Shown piece by piece: positions 50,495 to 58,393 of a stretch of 64,000 bases of DNA (the stretch's first letter is position 1; every line of letters starts with the position of its first letter). Source of the DNA: Pontibacillus salipaludis (GTDB lineage: Bacteria; Bacillota; Bacilli; Bacillales; BH030062); contig NZ_BMIN01000010.1 in the NCBI RefSeq assembly GCF_014642405.1, positions 1 to 64,000 on the forward strand, read 5' to 3'. The notes under the pieces were generated by a model. That model was not told the origin of the DNA, did not search any database, and worked only from the letters and a program-made list of their open reading frames with translations. The position numbers and the translations under genes were made by a program.

Positions 50495-51169
50495 ATGTTT
50501 AACTTTCTTCCACCGTTGATACTGATTTTTGTCTTATATATTCTCGTGGTCCGCTTATTGGGAAAGTCAGCCCTCGCCCAATTGACCCCACACGATTTTG
50601 CGGCCTTGTTTTTCCTGGCTTATGTGGCTTTTCAACCGATACAGATTGATACATATTTCCAATCGTTTATCGGAATTATAGGAATCGGACTAACCCACTA
50701 CGCTCTCTCTCGTATGAGTCTAATGGATGGCATTAAACACCTTATTATTGGACAGCCAACAGTATTAGTCCGAAACGGGGTAATCTTACCGGAAAACTTG
50801 AAGAAATCAAGGTTCTCCTTAGATGAATTGCTCTCTGTTCTAAGGACTTCCGGTCATCCACGCGTGAAAGAAATTGAATACGCCTTTTTAGAACCAAACG
50901 GAGACGTAAGTGTCATCCCGAAACGAGAGAGCGCCCCTCTCACCCCTGCTGATATGGGAATGGAATTACCTTATCAAGGGATTCCTTTATCTGTAATCGT
51001 TGAAGGAAAAATTCAGCACCGTAATTTATCTCTTATTGAAAAAGATGAAACCTGGTTACTAGAACAACTCAAAAAACAAAATTATACTTCAACTCTTCCG
51101 ATCTTTTTCGCCTATGTCTTAGACGGGGACAACACCATCCACACCAGTGAATACCCGCCACCGAATTAA
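50495..51169 (+). CDS. DUF421 (YetF/YrbG-like) membrane protein
   Basis: A protein of 224 residues. Three N-terminal spans (LILIFVLYILVVRLLGKSALAQL) are followed by the soluble DUF421 domain with VLVRNGVILPENLKKSRFSLDELL and IEYAFLEPNGDVSVIP. In Bacillus these proteins associate with spore or cell-envelope physiology (YetF affects germination in some species). ATG 50495 follows GGGAAGGCGG. Single gene with its own terminator. Confidence 0.85.
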   Translation: MFNFLPPLILIFVLYILVVRLLGKSALAQLTPHDFAALFFLAYVAFQPIQIDTYFQSFIGIIGIGLTHYALSRMSLMDGIKHLIIGQPTVLVRNGVILPENLKKSRFSLDELLSVLRTSGHPRVKEIEYAFLEPNGDVSVIPKRESAPLTPADMGMELPYQGIPLSVIVEGKIQHRNLSLIEKDETWLLEQLKKQNYTSTLPIFFAYVLDGDNTIHTSEYPPPN

Positions 51170-51198
51170 ACGCTCAAGGCATCTTGAGTGTTTTTTTA
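51170..51198 (+). terminator. Terminator of the DUF421 gene
   Basis: ACGCTCAAG pairs with CTTGAGTGT (one wobble), followed by eight T. The stem contains CTTGAG by chance and is not part of the phased arrays. Confidence 0.85.
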
Positions 51199-52170
51199 TT
51201 GCCCAATGAGTTCTTCTATGTTGGAGGGTCTGACGTAGGTTAAAGCATTAGTAGAACCTGTGTAGGAAAGACGCATTCGACTTAACAGCTTCGAAATAGC
51301 ATGTCTTGAATCGAGTCCGAGGAAATGTTGACACGTTTGGTTTGTCAACGTAGAACCATATAATAAAAAATAATCCGCCACGGCTAATCTATGTGCCATG
51401 CGAGAGCGAGTCGTACAGGTAGGACATTCCCAAGAGAGCTTCTTACGAGTCATACTATATTCTTTGCATGTAGGGCAACGGATTCCTGTTTGGATATGAG
51501 AGGAAGGAATAGAAAACGTCTGTAGGATATCAGAATAATAAGGGCGATGTTTTTGAAGTAATGACTGTTCAAGGGGAGTTAAGGAGAATGACTTTTTGTT
51601 TTCATAAGAGGCGTGTAGTTTTTTTATTCGCTCCACGGTCACATCAAGGTGTGTAATAGGAACGGAGAGTGTATCTTTAAAATTTAACTCAGCGTTAGGA
51701 TTGCTAATTGCAACTAGAGGAAGTAAGGGATAAGTGTAGACTTCATGGACATGGAGCCACTGTTTGAGTTGAGAGAGCTGCCGGTTAACTTGAGCCAGAG
51801 GATTTTGGTACCTCTTAGCACTTCCATGCTTCACAACCGTGAATTGACCTGACTCATCATCTACTGTAATAACACCAGCCAAATTCTTCACTTCAATTAA
51901 AAAGCCAACATGAGGTGTAAGGATAAGGGTGTCTACTTGAAACGATTTCCCATAAACGCTCAAACGAAGATCATGAAAAATTCGATATGTGGAGAACGGC
52001 AAAAAACCTAAAAAATAATCTAAGGCCTGTTCCCCTCTATATCCAGCCCACCTTTTATTTATATCCTTTTCAATAGTGTCACGTTTTGGATGATTTTGAG
52101 GCAATCGTCTAAGCAAAGCCTCAGTTTGCCTAATCACAGGAGGAACTGTTCTCTTTTTGACATTTACCAA
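51196..52170 (-). CDS. NERD-domain protein with a C-terminal zinc ribbon
   Basis: A protein of 324 residues. An N-terminal nuclease-related (NERD) domain shows RGEQALDYFL, VDTLILTPHVGFLIEVKN (Asp and ExK-like active residues) and YQNPLAQV. Residues ~225-260 hold two Cys pairs (IRCPTCKEY, WECPTCTTR) that form a zinc ribbon, and an acidic C-terminus follows. It resembles Bacillus YobL/NERD proteins of unknown role, possibly DNA processing. The TTG at 52170 is chosen because AAAGGAAG lies upstream; a GTG at 52188 is an alternative. The second phased array begins ~130 bp upstream. Confidence 0.8.
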   Translation of the reverse strand: MVNVKKRTVPPVIRQTEALLRRLPQNHPKRDTIEKDINKRWAGYRGEQALDYFLGFLPFSTYRIFHDLRLSVYGKSFQVDTLILTPHVGFLIEVKNLAGVITVDDESGQFTVVKHGSAKRYQNPLAQVNRQLSQLKQWLHVHEVYTYPLLPLVAISNPNAELNFKDTLSVPITHLDVTVERIKKLHASYENKKSFSLTPLEQSLLQKHRPYYSDILQTFSIPSSHIQTGIRCPTCKEYSMTRKKLSWECPTCTTRSRMAHRLAVADYFLLYGSTLTNQTCQHFLGLDSRHAISKLLSRMRLSYTGSTNALTYVRPSNIEELIGQ

Positions 52171-52299
52171 TAAACCACTTCCTTTCACCTCTTAATATAA
52201 CAACAATTACCGTTTAGTGGAAAAGATTAGTCTTATATGGAGTTAAGTTGTCTCTGATCCTGAGTGTGTAGGGTAAGAATAGGGCCATTTTCCCATGAA

Positions 52300-52757
52300 C
52301 TTGAGTCGCTACAGTTATACTCCCCCTTCACTTGAGCCTTTTTTCTAAAATCTTGAGCCGCTTCTCCGTTTCTTGAGCCGGCCTCTATTCAGCTTGAGCC
52401 ACTTCCTGCTGACTCGAGCCGAATTTTCTCCTGCTTGAGTCAATTTCCGCTCAGCTTGAGCCACTCCAAACCATCTTGAGTCTCTTTTACCGAAATCGAG
52501 CCGCTCCCCATGAACTTGAGCCACTCCCCAAACCAGCACTGGCCACTTGAGTCATTTTTTCCAAATCTTGAGCCACTTCTTTTCTTCTTGAGCCGGCCGC
52601 TATTCAACGTGAGCCGATCTCTGCTGACTCGAGCCGATTTTTTTCCTACTTGAGTCAATTTCCGATCAGCTTGAGCCACTACAAACCATCTTGAGTCTCT
52701 TTCACCAAACTCGAGCCGCTCTCCATGATCTTGAGCCGCTCCACATGAACTTGAGCC
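52300..52757 (+). repeat. Helically phased CTTGAGCC array 2 (22 units)
   Basis: Units start at 52300, 52331, 52352, 52372, 52393, 52413, 52434, 52455, 52475, 52495, 52515, 52546, 52567, 52587, 52608, 52628, 52649, 52670, 52690, 52710, 52730 and 52750. Intervals are 20-21 bp with two of 31 bp, all close to multiples of the helical repeat. Two higher-order copies (52331-52545 and 52546 onward) share the identical order of intervals 21, 20, 21, 20, 21, 21, 20, 20, 20. Variants seen are CTCGAGCC, CTTGAGTC and CGTGAGCC. It lies between the NERD gene start and a terminator, in the same orientation as array 1. Confidence 0.95.
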
Positions 52758-52797
52758 ACTCCCCTGCCTCAGACAACCTGACGCACCAAAACCAATA

Positions 52798-52829
52798 GAA
52801 AAACCCCCGCTCCAAAGCGCGCGGGGGCA
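52798..52829 (-). terminator. Terminator of the spore lipoprotein gene
   Basis: CCCCCGC pairs with GCGGGGG around a short loop; the minus strand ends in five T. Confidence 0.88.
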
Positions 52830-52854
52830 CTCCAAAACAGGGGCTACCTTATAT

Positions 52855-53466
52855 TTAGTTAGCTTCAGGGAATATACGGTCGACCATCTGACCGAATTCT
52901 TTAAAGAATCCTCTTACAGGATCACCGTTTTGTACGTCGCGTACGTAGTCACCTGTCATGTCGAAGAAATCTGGATTTGATGAAACAAATACATTGTTAA
53001 TGTCTTTGTCTGCTGCTTTTGCTGCTTTTGAAATTTCTTTCTTTAAATCATCATTTAGTTCTTGTGTACTTTCGCCTTTTTTCACAACAGCAACATATGC
53101 ATTACGGTCTGTTTTCAGAACGTATGCACGTTTCACCTCATCAATATCTGCTGTAATTTTGTCAGCAACTTTGTCCGCTACGCTGTAACGACGGTTATTA
53201 TCTCTGTCATCTTTGTATGTGTCTTCATTACCTACGTTTTCCTCGCCGTAGTCCTGACCGTTATTCATTTGGCCATTGTATGGACCGTTGTCATAGTCGA
53301 CTTGGTTAAAGCCATCTCTTTGAGCATCGTAGTTTTGCTGATTATGAGCACTTTCGTCATAGTTATTGCCTTGAGTACCCATACGGGATTCTTTATCTCC
53401 TTCAGCTGTACAACCAAATAATACTGCAGCAGAAAGAATCGTTACGCCTACTAATTTCATGTTCAT
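52855..53466 (-). CDS. YhcN/YlaJ-family sporulation lipoprotein
   Basis: A protein of 203 residues with a lipoprotein signal (MKLVGVTILSAAVLFGC; lipobox Cys at residue 19). A long Asn/Gln/Gly/Tyr/Asp-rich linker follows (NNYDESAHNQQNYD). The folded C-terminal part has YSVADKVADKITADIDEVKRA and YVAVVKK, typical of the YhcN/YlaJ germination and spore lipoprotein domain. ATG 53466 follows GGAGG by 7 nt. It is placed on the forespore or spore inner membrane in relatives. Confidence 0.85.
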   Translation of the reverse strand: MNMKLVGVTILSAAVLFGCTAEGDKESRMGTQGNNYDESAHNQQNYDAQRDGFNQVDYDNGPYNGQMNNGQDYGEENVGNEDTYKDDRDNNRRYSVADKVADKITADIDEVKRAYVLKTDRNAYVAVVKKGESTQELNDDLKKEISKAAKAADKDINNVFVSSNPDFFDMTGDYVRDVQNGDPVRGFFKEFGQMVDRIFPEAN

Positions 53467-53524
53467 GTTGGTACCTCCTAGTTGTATTTGTGCCCTTAGT
53501 ATGGAATCGTTCATATCGGTTTAT

Positions 53525-53561
53525 ACAAAAACAAGCACGCCCAATTTTTGGACGCGCTTGT
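53525..53561 (-). terminator. Terminator of the 62-aa gene
   Basis: ACAAGC..CG..CC pairs with GG..CG..GCTTGT, with a minus-strand run GTTTTTGT. Confidence 0.7.
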
Positions 53562-53571
53562 ATCATTCACC

Positions 53572-53760
53572 TTAGTGGTTTCCTGGGTTCTTAAGTTGTG
53601 ATTTACTTCCTTTTTTTGAACGGTATTCTGTGTTTTTATTGTTATCGCCAGAAGCGATTTCTTTTCCGAACTCTTCGTTCATTTTCCCACCCTTTAGTTT
53701 TCCTGTTCGTTTCGGTGAGTTCTGATTTTGGCTTCCTTTACTTCCATTTCGGCTTGTCAT
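53572..53760 (-). CDS. Small hydrophilic protein, possibly gamma-type SASP-like
   Basis: A 62-residue protein rich in Lys, Asn, Gly and Ser, with no membrane span or cysteine. NEEFGKEIASGDNNKN recalls the EFGTEFAS repeat of gamma-type small acid-soluble spore proteins, but only one copy is present. AAAAGGAGTG precedes the start. Adjacent to a spore lipoprotein gene on the same strand, so a sporulation role is possible (inferred). Confidence 0.5.
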   Translation of the reverse strand: MTSRNGSKGSQNQNSPKRTGKLKGGKMNEEFGKEIASGDNNKNTEYRSKKGSKSQLKNPGNH

Positions 53761-53858
53761 GGTTCATCACTCCTTTTAGTTGTCATACATTTATTATCCT
53801 AAATGAATCTCAGAACTATTCAGGCATTGTTTGACAAGATCACCAACAACGTTAAAGA

Positions 53859-54176
53859 GTGAAGAACTTCATTCTGGTCAAACTAGAAGTAACCCTTTTT
53901 GAAAGGGGCAATGCCTCAGTGACAGTTTATATAGCTGATTATGATAAAGCTTTGTATTTCACACTTTGGGGGCAGTGGGACGACTTACTGATCTTAATGG
54001 TACGAACGAAAGATGATTTTTTGGCGAAGAAAATTGAGTCGTTCCTTCATTCGTATCATTATTCCCAGAATGATCAGGAAGTTATGACGTCGCATGGAGA
54101 TTTAATGCACTATATTGATCACGCGATGATCCATATGCCTGCCTTTTCTATTTCAGAATATACCGAAGAAGTTTAG
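53859..54176 (+). CDS. Unknown 105-aa protein
   Basis: A small soluble protein with acidic and aromatic residues (VTVYIADYDKALYFTLWGQWDD) and no membrane span or signal. The GTG start has only a weak ribosome site (AAAGAG); no better start exists. A terminator follows directly, which supports it as a real transcription unit. I do not recognise the family. Confidence 0.55.
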   Translation: MKNFILVKLEVTLFERGNASVTVYIADYDKALYFTLWGQWDDLLILMVRTKDDFLAKKIESFLHSYHYSQNDQEVMTSHGDLMHYIDHAMIHMPAFSISEYTEEV

Positions 54177-54182
54177 CATCCA

Positions 54183-54211
54183 GGGTGTTCCTTTACAGGA
54201 GCACCTTTTTT
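54183..54211 (+). terminator. Terminator of the 105-aa gene
   Basis: GGTGTTCC pairs with GGAGCACC, followed by six T. Confidence 0.82.
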
Positions 54212-54220
54212 GAATGCACC

Positions 54221-54250
54221 AAAAACCCCCGCAGCCTAAACTGCGAGGGT
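54221..54250 (-). terminator. Terminator of the FMN reductase gene
   Basis: ACCCCCGCAG pairs with CTGCGAGGGT around a short loop, with five T on the minus strand. Confidence 0.85.
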
Positions 54251-54266
54251 CCCCCTCTCCTTATTG

Positions 54267-54785
54267 TTACTTTACATAGCGCTCTATATAGCTTTTAAAT
54301 TCGTCTAAGACCACTTGCACTTTCTCTGCTGCATCGTCTGTTAAACAATCCTCATCCCTTAAGAAACAATGTGGATCTAGAACGAGTTGATTTGGAATAA
54401 CATTCGCATAAAGACCACGACCTATAATTCTCATTTGGTTGAGGGAATTAATCCCGCCCTTACCACCACCTGCAACGGAGAAAAGTAAGGTCGGCTTATG
54501 ACGGAAGTGATCACCGCCGAGGAAATCCAAACAGTTCTTTAGAGCTCCGCTCATGCCACTATGATATTCTGGAGAAAGCCAAACGAAAGCATCGGCTTCC
54601 ATCGCGGTTTCTTGTAACAATTGAACTTCAGCAAGGTCTCCTTGCTCTTTTTCCCCGTTAAACATAGGTAAATTCATCGTGCTTAAATCCACTAAATGAG
54701 CATCTAACCGTTCGGCTACGTGTTTTGCCGCAATACGAGTGCGGCCGTACTTTCTTGGTGTACCGTTTATAACCACAATGTTCAT
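54267..54785 (-). CDS. NADPH-dependent FMN reductase / azoreductase (YhdA-like)
   Basis: A flavodoxin-like enzyme of 172 residues: MNIVVINGTPRKYGRT (FMN phosphate loop), FVWLSPEYHSGMSGALKN (FMN isoalloxazine contact), then FSVAGGGKGG. It reduces FMN, quinones or azo dyes with NADPH. AAGGAGG precedes the start. Single gene. Confidence 0.88.
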   Translation of the reverse strand: MNIVVINGTPRKYGRTRIAAKHVAERLDAHLVDLSTMNLPMFNGEKEQGDLAEVQLLQETAMEADAFVWLSPEYHSGMSGALKNCLDFLGGDHFRHKPTLLFSVAGGGKGGINSLNQMRIIGRGLYANVIPNQLVLDPHCFLRDEDCLTDDAAEKVQVVLDEFKSYIERYVK

Positions 54786-54895
54786 GGTCTTCCTCCTTTG
54801 ACAGTCTTAATATCTGGTATGTATACGTTGCCAGAGAAGGGGCTTCTCCAAATCATAACACTCTTTAAAATGTTTTACAGTTCTAACGATTACAA

Positions 54896-54921
54896 GCGAC
54901 CAGCTAAAAAAGCTGACCGCC
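54896..54921 (-). terminator. Weak stem-loop after the SDR gene
   Basis: GCGGTCAGCT pairs with AGCTGGTCGC on the minus strand; the T-run is poor. Confidence 0.45.
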
Positions 54922-54928
54922 TGAGAGT

Positions 54929-55651
54929 TTACGTTCTTGGATATTCTTGAACAAGTGGATGAAGGTGCATTTCATCGATTTGCATATGCTTTGGGGCACT
55001 AGCCATATAAACCGTAGCTTCTGCGATGTCCTCTACTTTTAGCCAATCCTTTTTCTCGGGGTCGCCTTGTTTTGAATCAGCAAAATAGGAATCGACCATT
55101 CCTGGGTTAATCGTTCCTACTCGAACACCGTATTCTCTCACCTCTTGAGCCACTGCCCCCATAAAGCCTTGAACGGCATATTTCGTTGAAGTATACAGCG
55201 AACCATTAGGGATCGTGTAGCGGCCCACATCAGAAGAAATCGTTATGACTGTACCTGCTTTTTGTTTCTTAAAAGTAGGAATTAGAGCTTTGGTGCATAA
55301 AAACACCCCTTGTACGTTTATTTCAAACGCCTTTCTCCACTCTTCTACTGTGACCTCTTCAACAGGTTTGAACATACCAATTCCCGCATTATTGATTAAG
55401 ATATCTACTCGTCCAAACGCATTCTTCGTAGCTTCTACGACATGATCTACTTCATCTTCATTACTTACATCAGCTTGAAAGGATAGGATGTCACCGTATC
55501 CCTCTTTCTCTAATTCGTGTTTCGTCGCGTGAATGTGATCTGAACTTCCGAGTATGGCAAGCTTCGCCCCCTTTTCAGCAAACTGACGGGCAATCTCTTT
55601 CCCGATCCCTCTAGAAGCTCCTGTGATTATGGCAGTTTGTCCTTCAAACAT
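54929..55651 (-). CDS. SDR-family oxidoreductase
   Basis: A short-chain dehydrogenase of 240 residues: TGASRGIGKEIA (cofactor loop), ILINNAGIGMF (NNAG), ISSDVG (catalytic Ser), YTSTKYAVQGF (Tyr-x3-Lys), PGMVDSYF. The general fold matches 3-ketoacyl-ACP-reductase-like proteins of unknown substrate. The start is the first ATG of the frame. The GNAT-nitrilase gene lies 20 bp upstream on the same strand, so the two may be cotranscribed. Confidence 0.88.
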   Translation of the reverse strand: MFEGQTAIITGASRGIGKEIARQFAEKGAKLAILGSSDHIHATKHELEKEGYGDILSFQADVSNEDEVDHVVEATKNAFGRVDILINNAGIGMFKPVEEVTVEEWRKAFEINVQGVFLCTKALIPTFKKQKAGTVITISSDVGRYTIPNGSLYTSTKYAVQGFMGAVAQEVREYGVRVGTINPGMVDSYFADSKQGDPEKKDWLKVEDIAEATVYMASAPKHMQIDEMHLHPLVQEYPRT

Positions 55652-55671
55652 TCTCGACCACCCCTGATCTA

Positions 55672-57234
55672 TTATTCGTTTTCTACTACTTCTGTCGTTA
55701 AGTTCTTATACTTCGTTTCAAATAAATCCTTGCGACGGTCACGAAGTTGTCGGACCGTTCCTGATTTTCGTTGACGCCTTAACACCTCAAGGTCTACATC
55801 TCCTACAACGACGGTTTCGGTGTTTGGTTGACTTTCTCCTACAATTCCATCTCTTGCAAATTCAAAATCAGAAGGTGTGAAGATTCCTGACTGGGCGTAC
55901 TGCACGTCCATGTTCTCTACTTGCGTCAAGTTCCCAACCGTACCAGCAATGACCGTGTATACTTGGTTTTCTACAGCGCGCGCTTGAGCACAATAGCGTA
56001 CCCGAAGGTATCCTTGCCTGTCATCGGTACAGAATGGACAGAAGATAATATTCGCCCCTTGGTCTACAGCATAGCGAGATAATTCAGGGAATTGAACATC
56101 ATAACAGACTTGGATGGCAATCTTACCGCAATCTGTATCAAACACTTTCACCGTATCGCCTGCCTGAATGCCCCACCATTTCTTTTCATTTGGTGTTACA
56201 TGAATTTTATACTGTTTTTCAATTGTTCCATCTCTTCGGAAAAGATAAGCAATGTTATAAATTTGATCCTGCTCTTCTACAAAATGAGAACCACCGATAA
56301 TGTTGACGTTATATTTTACAGCTAAATGTGTGAACAGTTCAATATAATCTTCCGTGTACTCTGTTACCTTTCGTACAGCTTTAGATGGAATCTTCTCATT
56401 GAATAAAGACATCAGCTGCGTTGTGAAGATCTCTGGGAACAGAGCAAAATCTGATCCGAAATCGCTTGCAACATCAACGTAATATTCTACCTGACGGGCA
56501 AATTCATCAAACGTGCTGATATTTTTCATCATATACTGTACCGCTGTAATGCGTACAGGGTAGGAGGTCTTAAAATAGCGTTTTGTCGTCGGGCGATAGT
56601 CTACATTATTCCACTCCATTAGCGTTGCATACTTGCTAGATGCTTGGTCATCAGGTAAGTAGTTCGGATTTACTCGCATGACCGTGAACCCATTCATAAT
56701 CTGGAATGTTAATACCGGATCATAGATGTTTTTATTCATAACCTCTTTTACATACGTTCGTGGCGACATTTGATCTTCGTACTGATGGTAGTTTGGGATC
56801 CGCCCTCCGATGATGATACTTTTCAGATTCATTTGCTGGGCTAATTCTTTTCTCGCTTCATATAGACGGCGTCCGATCTTTAATCCTCGATACTCTGGAT
56901 GAACCATAACTTCAATCCCATAAAGGTTATACCCTTCAGGATCGTGATTCGTGATGTACCCCTCATCAGTAATGTCATCCCACGTGTGCTGGTCGTCATA
57001 CTCATCAAAGTTTACAAGGAGACTTGAACAGCTCCCCACAATCTCTCCATCAGCTTCTACGCAAAATTGTCCTTCAGGAAAGTGCTCTAGATGACTCTCT
57101 AAATGGGCTTCTTCCCAAGGCTCCATATTTGGAAAACAAATCGACTGCAAATTCATGATTGGCTTAATATCTTCATGCCTTATATTTCGAACAATAACTT
57201 TCTTCTCAAATTGGGATAAATCTAACTTTGACAT
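55672..57234 (-). CDS. GNAT acetyltransferase fused to a carbon-nitrogen hydrolase (YhcX-like)
   Basis: A protein of 520 residues. An N-terminal GNAT domain (~10-200) has VMVHPEYRGLKIGRRLYEA (acetyl-CoA loop). A nitrilase-superfamily domain (~220-500) has the triad in ALFPEIFT (Glu), EKQYKIHVTPNEK (Lys) and IQVCYDVQFPE (Cys). Bacillus YhcX has the same architecture and length (~513). The substrate is unknown, presumably an amide that one domain makes and the other cleaves, or two steps of one pathway. Confidence 0.9.
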   Translation of the reverse strand: MSKLDLSQFEKKVIVRNIRHEDIKPIMNLQSICFPNMEPWEEAHLESHLEHFPEGQFCVEADGEIVGSCSSLLVNFDEYDDQHTWDDITDEGYITNHDPEGYNLYGIEVMVHPEYRGLKIGRRLYEARKELAQQMNLKSIIIGGRIPNYHQYEDQMSPRTYVKEVMNKNIYDPVLTFQIMNGFTVMRVNPNYLPDDQASSKYATLMEWNNVDYRPTTKRYFKTSYPVRITAVQYMMKNISTFDEFARQVEYYVDVASDFGSDFALFPEIFTTQLMSLFNEKIPSKAVRKVTEYTEDYIELFTHLAVKYNVNIIGGSHFVEEQDQIYNIAYLFRRDGTIEKQYKIHVTPNEKKWWGIQAGDTVKVFDTDCGKIAIQVCYDVQFPELSRYAVDQGANIIFCPFCTDDRQGYLRVRYCAQARAVENQVYTVIAGTVGNLTQVENMDVQYAQSGIFTPSDFEFARDGIVGESQPNTETVVVGDVDLEVLRRQRKSGTVRQLRDRRKDLFETKYKNLTTEVVENE

Positions 57235-57371
57235 GACTCACTTGTCCCTTCTGTCAAAAATTTCTCTCTTAACTATCGTAATGCTAAATCTCCCCATCTG
57301 TCTAGGTGGACGATGTATAGCGTCCCCATATTTGCCAAAAATAGATGTAAATACATAGATGAGGTGACCGT

Positions 57372-57767
57372 ATGTTAGAAAACTGGGATTCATGGACCTT
57401 AGGAAAAGTACTTACCCTCCTCCTAACGCTAGGCATATTAATGATTTGGTTGCAAATTACCGTATGGCACCACAGAGGTAAATTTCATAAATGGCAAATG
57501 TGGATCCCCGTTTTTGCCTTGCCATTCTTTGCATTAACAAGTTTCCTTGTGGTTGTCTTCCCTTATTCATGGGCAGGATGGTTACAAACGATTATGTGCA
57601 GTCTGGTTATAGTTGCAGGTCTGTACGGTGGCATTTTACACATTGGCGCCATTGCCGGGCGAACGGGAGGATTTCGATATGAGAATCTGCAAGTAGGTCC
57701 TCCCTTTGTGCTTCCGTTTACAGTAGCGGCATTTGGTGTCATTCAACTATTCAATCTATGGTATTAA
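57372..57767 (+). CDS. Four-span membrane protein in the GMC oxidoreductase operon
   Basis: A protein of 131 residues with four hydrophobic segments (VLTLLLTLGILMIWLQI; VFALPFFALTSFLVVVF; IMCSLVIVAGLYGGILHIG; VLPFTVAAFGVIQLFN). Two histidines near the start (VWHHRGKFHKW) could bind haem but are not in a known motif. It precedes the GMC small-subunit gene by 14 bp, so it may anchor or take electrons from that enzyme (inferred). GAGGTGACC precedes the start. Confidence 0.65.
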   Translation: MLENWDSWTLGKVLTLLLTLGILMIWLQITVWHHRGKFHKWQMWIPVFALPFFALTSFLVVVFPYSWAGWLQTIMCSLVIVAGLYGGILHIGAIAGRTGGFRYENLQVGPPFVLPFTVAAFGVIQLFNLWY

Positions 57768-57781
57768 AGGAGTAAATGATT

Positions 57782-58393
57782 ATGGATAAGCACCCAAAAC
57801 GAACGCATTACCCAACTTATGACGTTATGAGCGAAAAGAATGAATGGGATCCTGTTACACAGCAGGTTCTATTCTCACGCATTCATCCATCAGAGGGTTC
57901 CATTTTAACGCCTGATATGAAGCGCACCTTACAGGCTTTAGCTAAAACGTTATTTCCCTCACATCTTGGAGAACAAACCTTAAGCCTGACAATGGTACTC
58001 GATCAGAGATTAACCGCAAAGAAGCTTAAAGCCTTCCCAAAAGGAGCTAATCTCTCCAAGGAAACGATTATTTTAAAAGGGTTAACCTTTATGGAGCAAG
58101 AAGCCATAACCGAACACGGAAAAACCTTTTATCTACTAGATGAAAAAACAAGAAATGAGCTTGTGAGAAAATGGAGAGGCAGCGATGGTGATCCCTCTAT
58201 TTGGGCTGAAGTGCATAGCGATTTATTCTTCTCAACGGTATCGGCTGAAATTGTAAAAATTATTTATTCAGATCCTGCTATTTGGTCTGATATTGGTTAT
58301 GGAGGCCCTGCCTTCCCAAGGGGGTACTACGCATTTGGTCCTCACCAGTTCGATGAGTGGGAGGCTAAGCCTCATGGCGAGAACCTCGTTTGA
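57782..58393 (+). CDS. Gluconate 2-dehydrogenase subunit 3-type GMC small subunit
   Basis: A protein of 203 residues of the subunit 3 family that accompanies membrane-bound GMC dehydrogenases: LARTLQALAKTLFP-like (MKRTLQALAKTLFPSHLG), then ILKGLTFMEQEAITEHGKTF and IWSDIGYGGPAFPRGYYAF near the end. No Tat signal is evident, unlike many relatives. ATG 57782 has AAAGGAG 8-9 nt upstream; an ATG six bases earlier sits too close. It overlaps the catalytic-subunit gene by 20 bp. Confidence 0.82.
   Translation: MDKHPKRTHYPTYDVMSEKNEWDPVTQQVLFSRIHPSEGSILTPDMKRTLQALAKTLFPSHLGEQTLSLTMVLDQRLTAKKLKAFPKGANLSKETIILKGLTFMEQEAITEHGKTFYLLDEKTRNELVRKWRGSDGDPSIWAEVHSDLFFSTVSAEIVKIIYSDPAIWSDIGYGGPAFPRGYYAFGPHQFDEWEAKPHGENLV

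Noticed and set aside
51170-51198. Extra CTTGAG unit of the phased arrays
   Set aside because: It is one arm of a terminator and has no neighbour at 20-21 bp.
52440-52835. Minus-strand reading frame of ~130 codons through array 2
   Set aside because: Unit lengths of 20-21 bp break the frame between copies, the composition is low-complexity, and no ribosome site is present. The frame at 35532-35717 in array 1 is rejected for the same reason.
53062-53421. Hydrophobic frame opposite the spore lipoprotein
   Set aside because: It is the complement of the Asn/Asp-rich linker; no ribosome site or family match.
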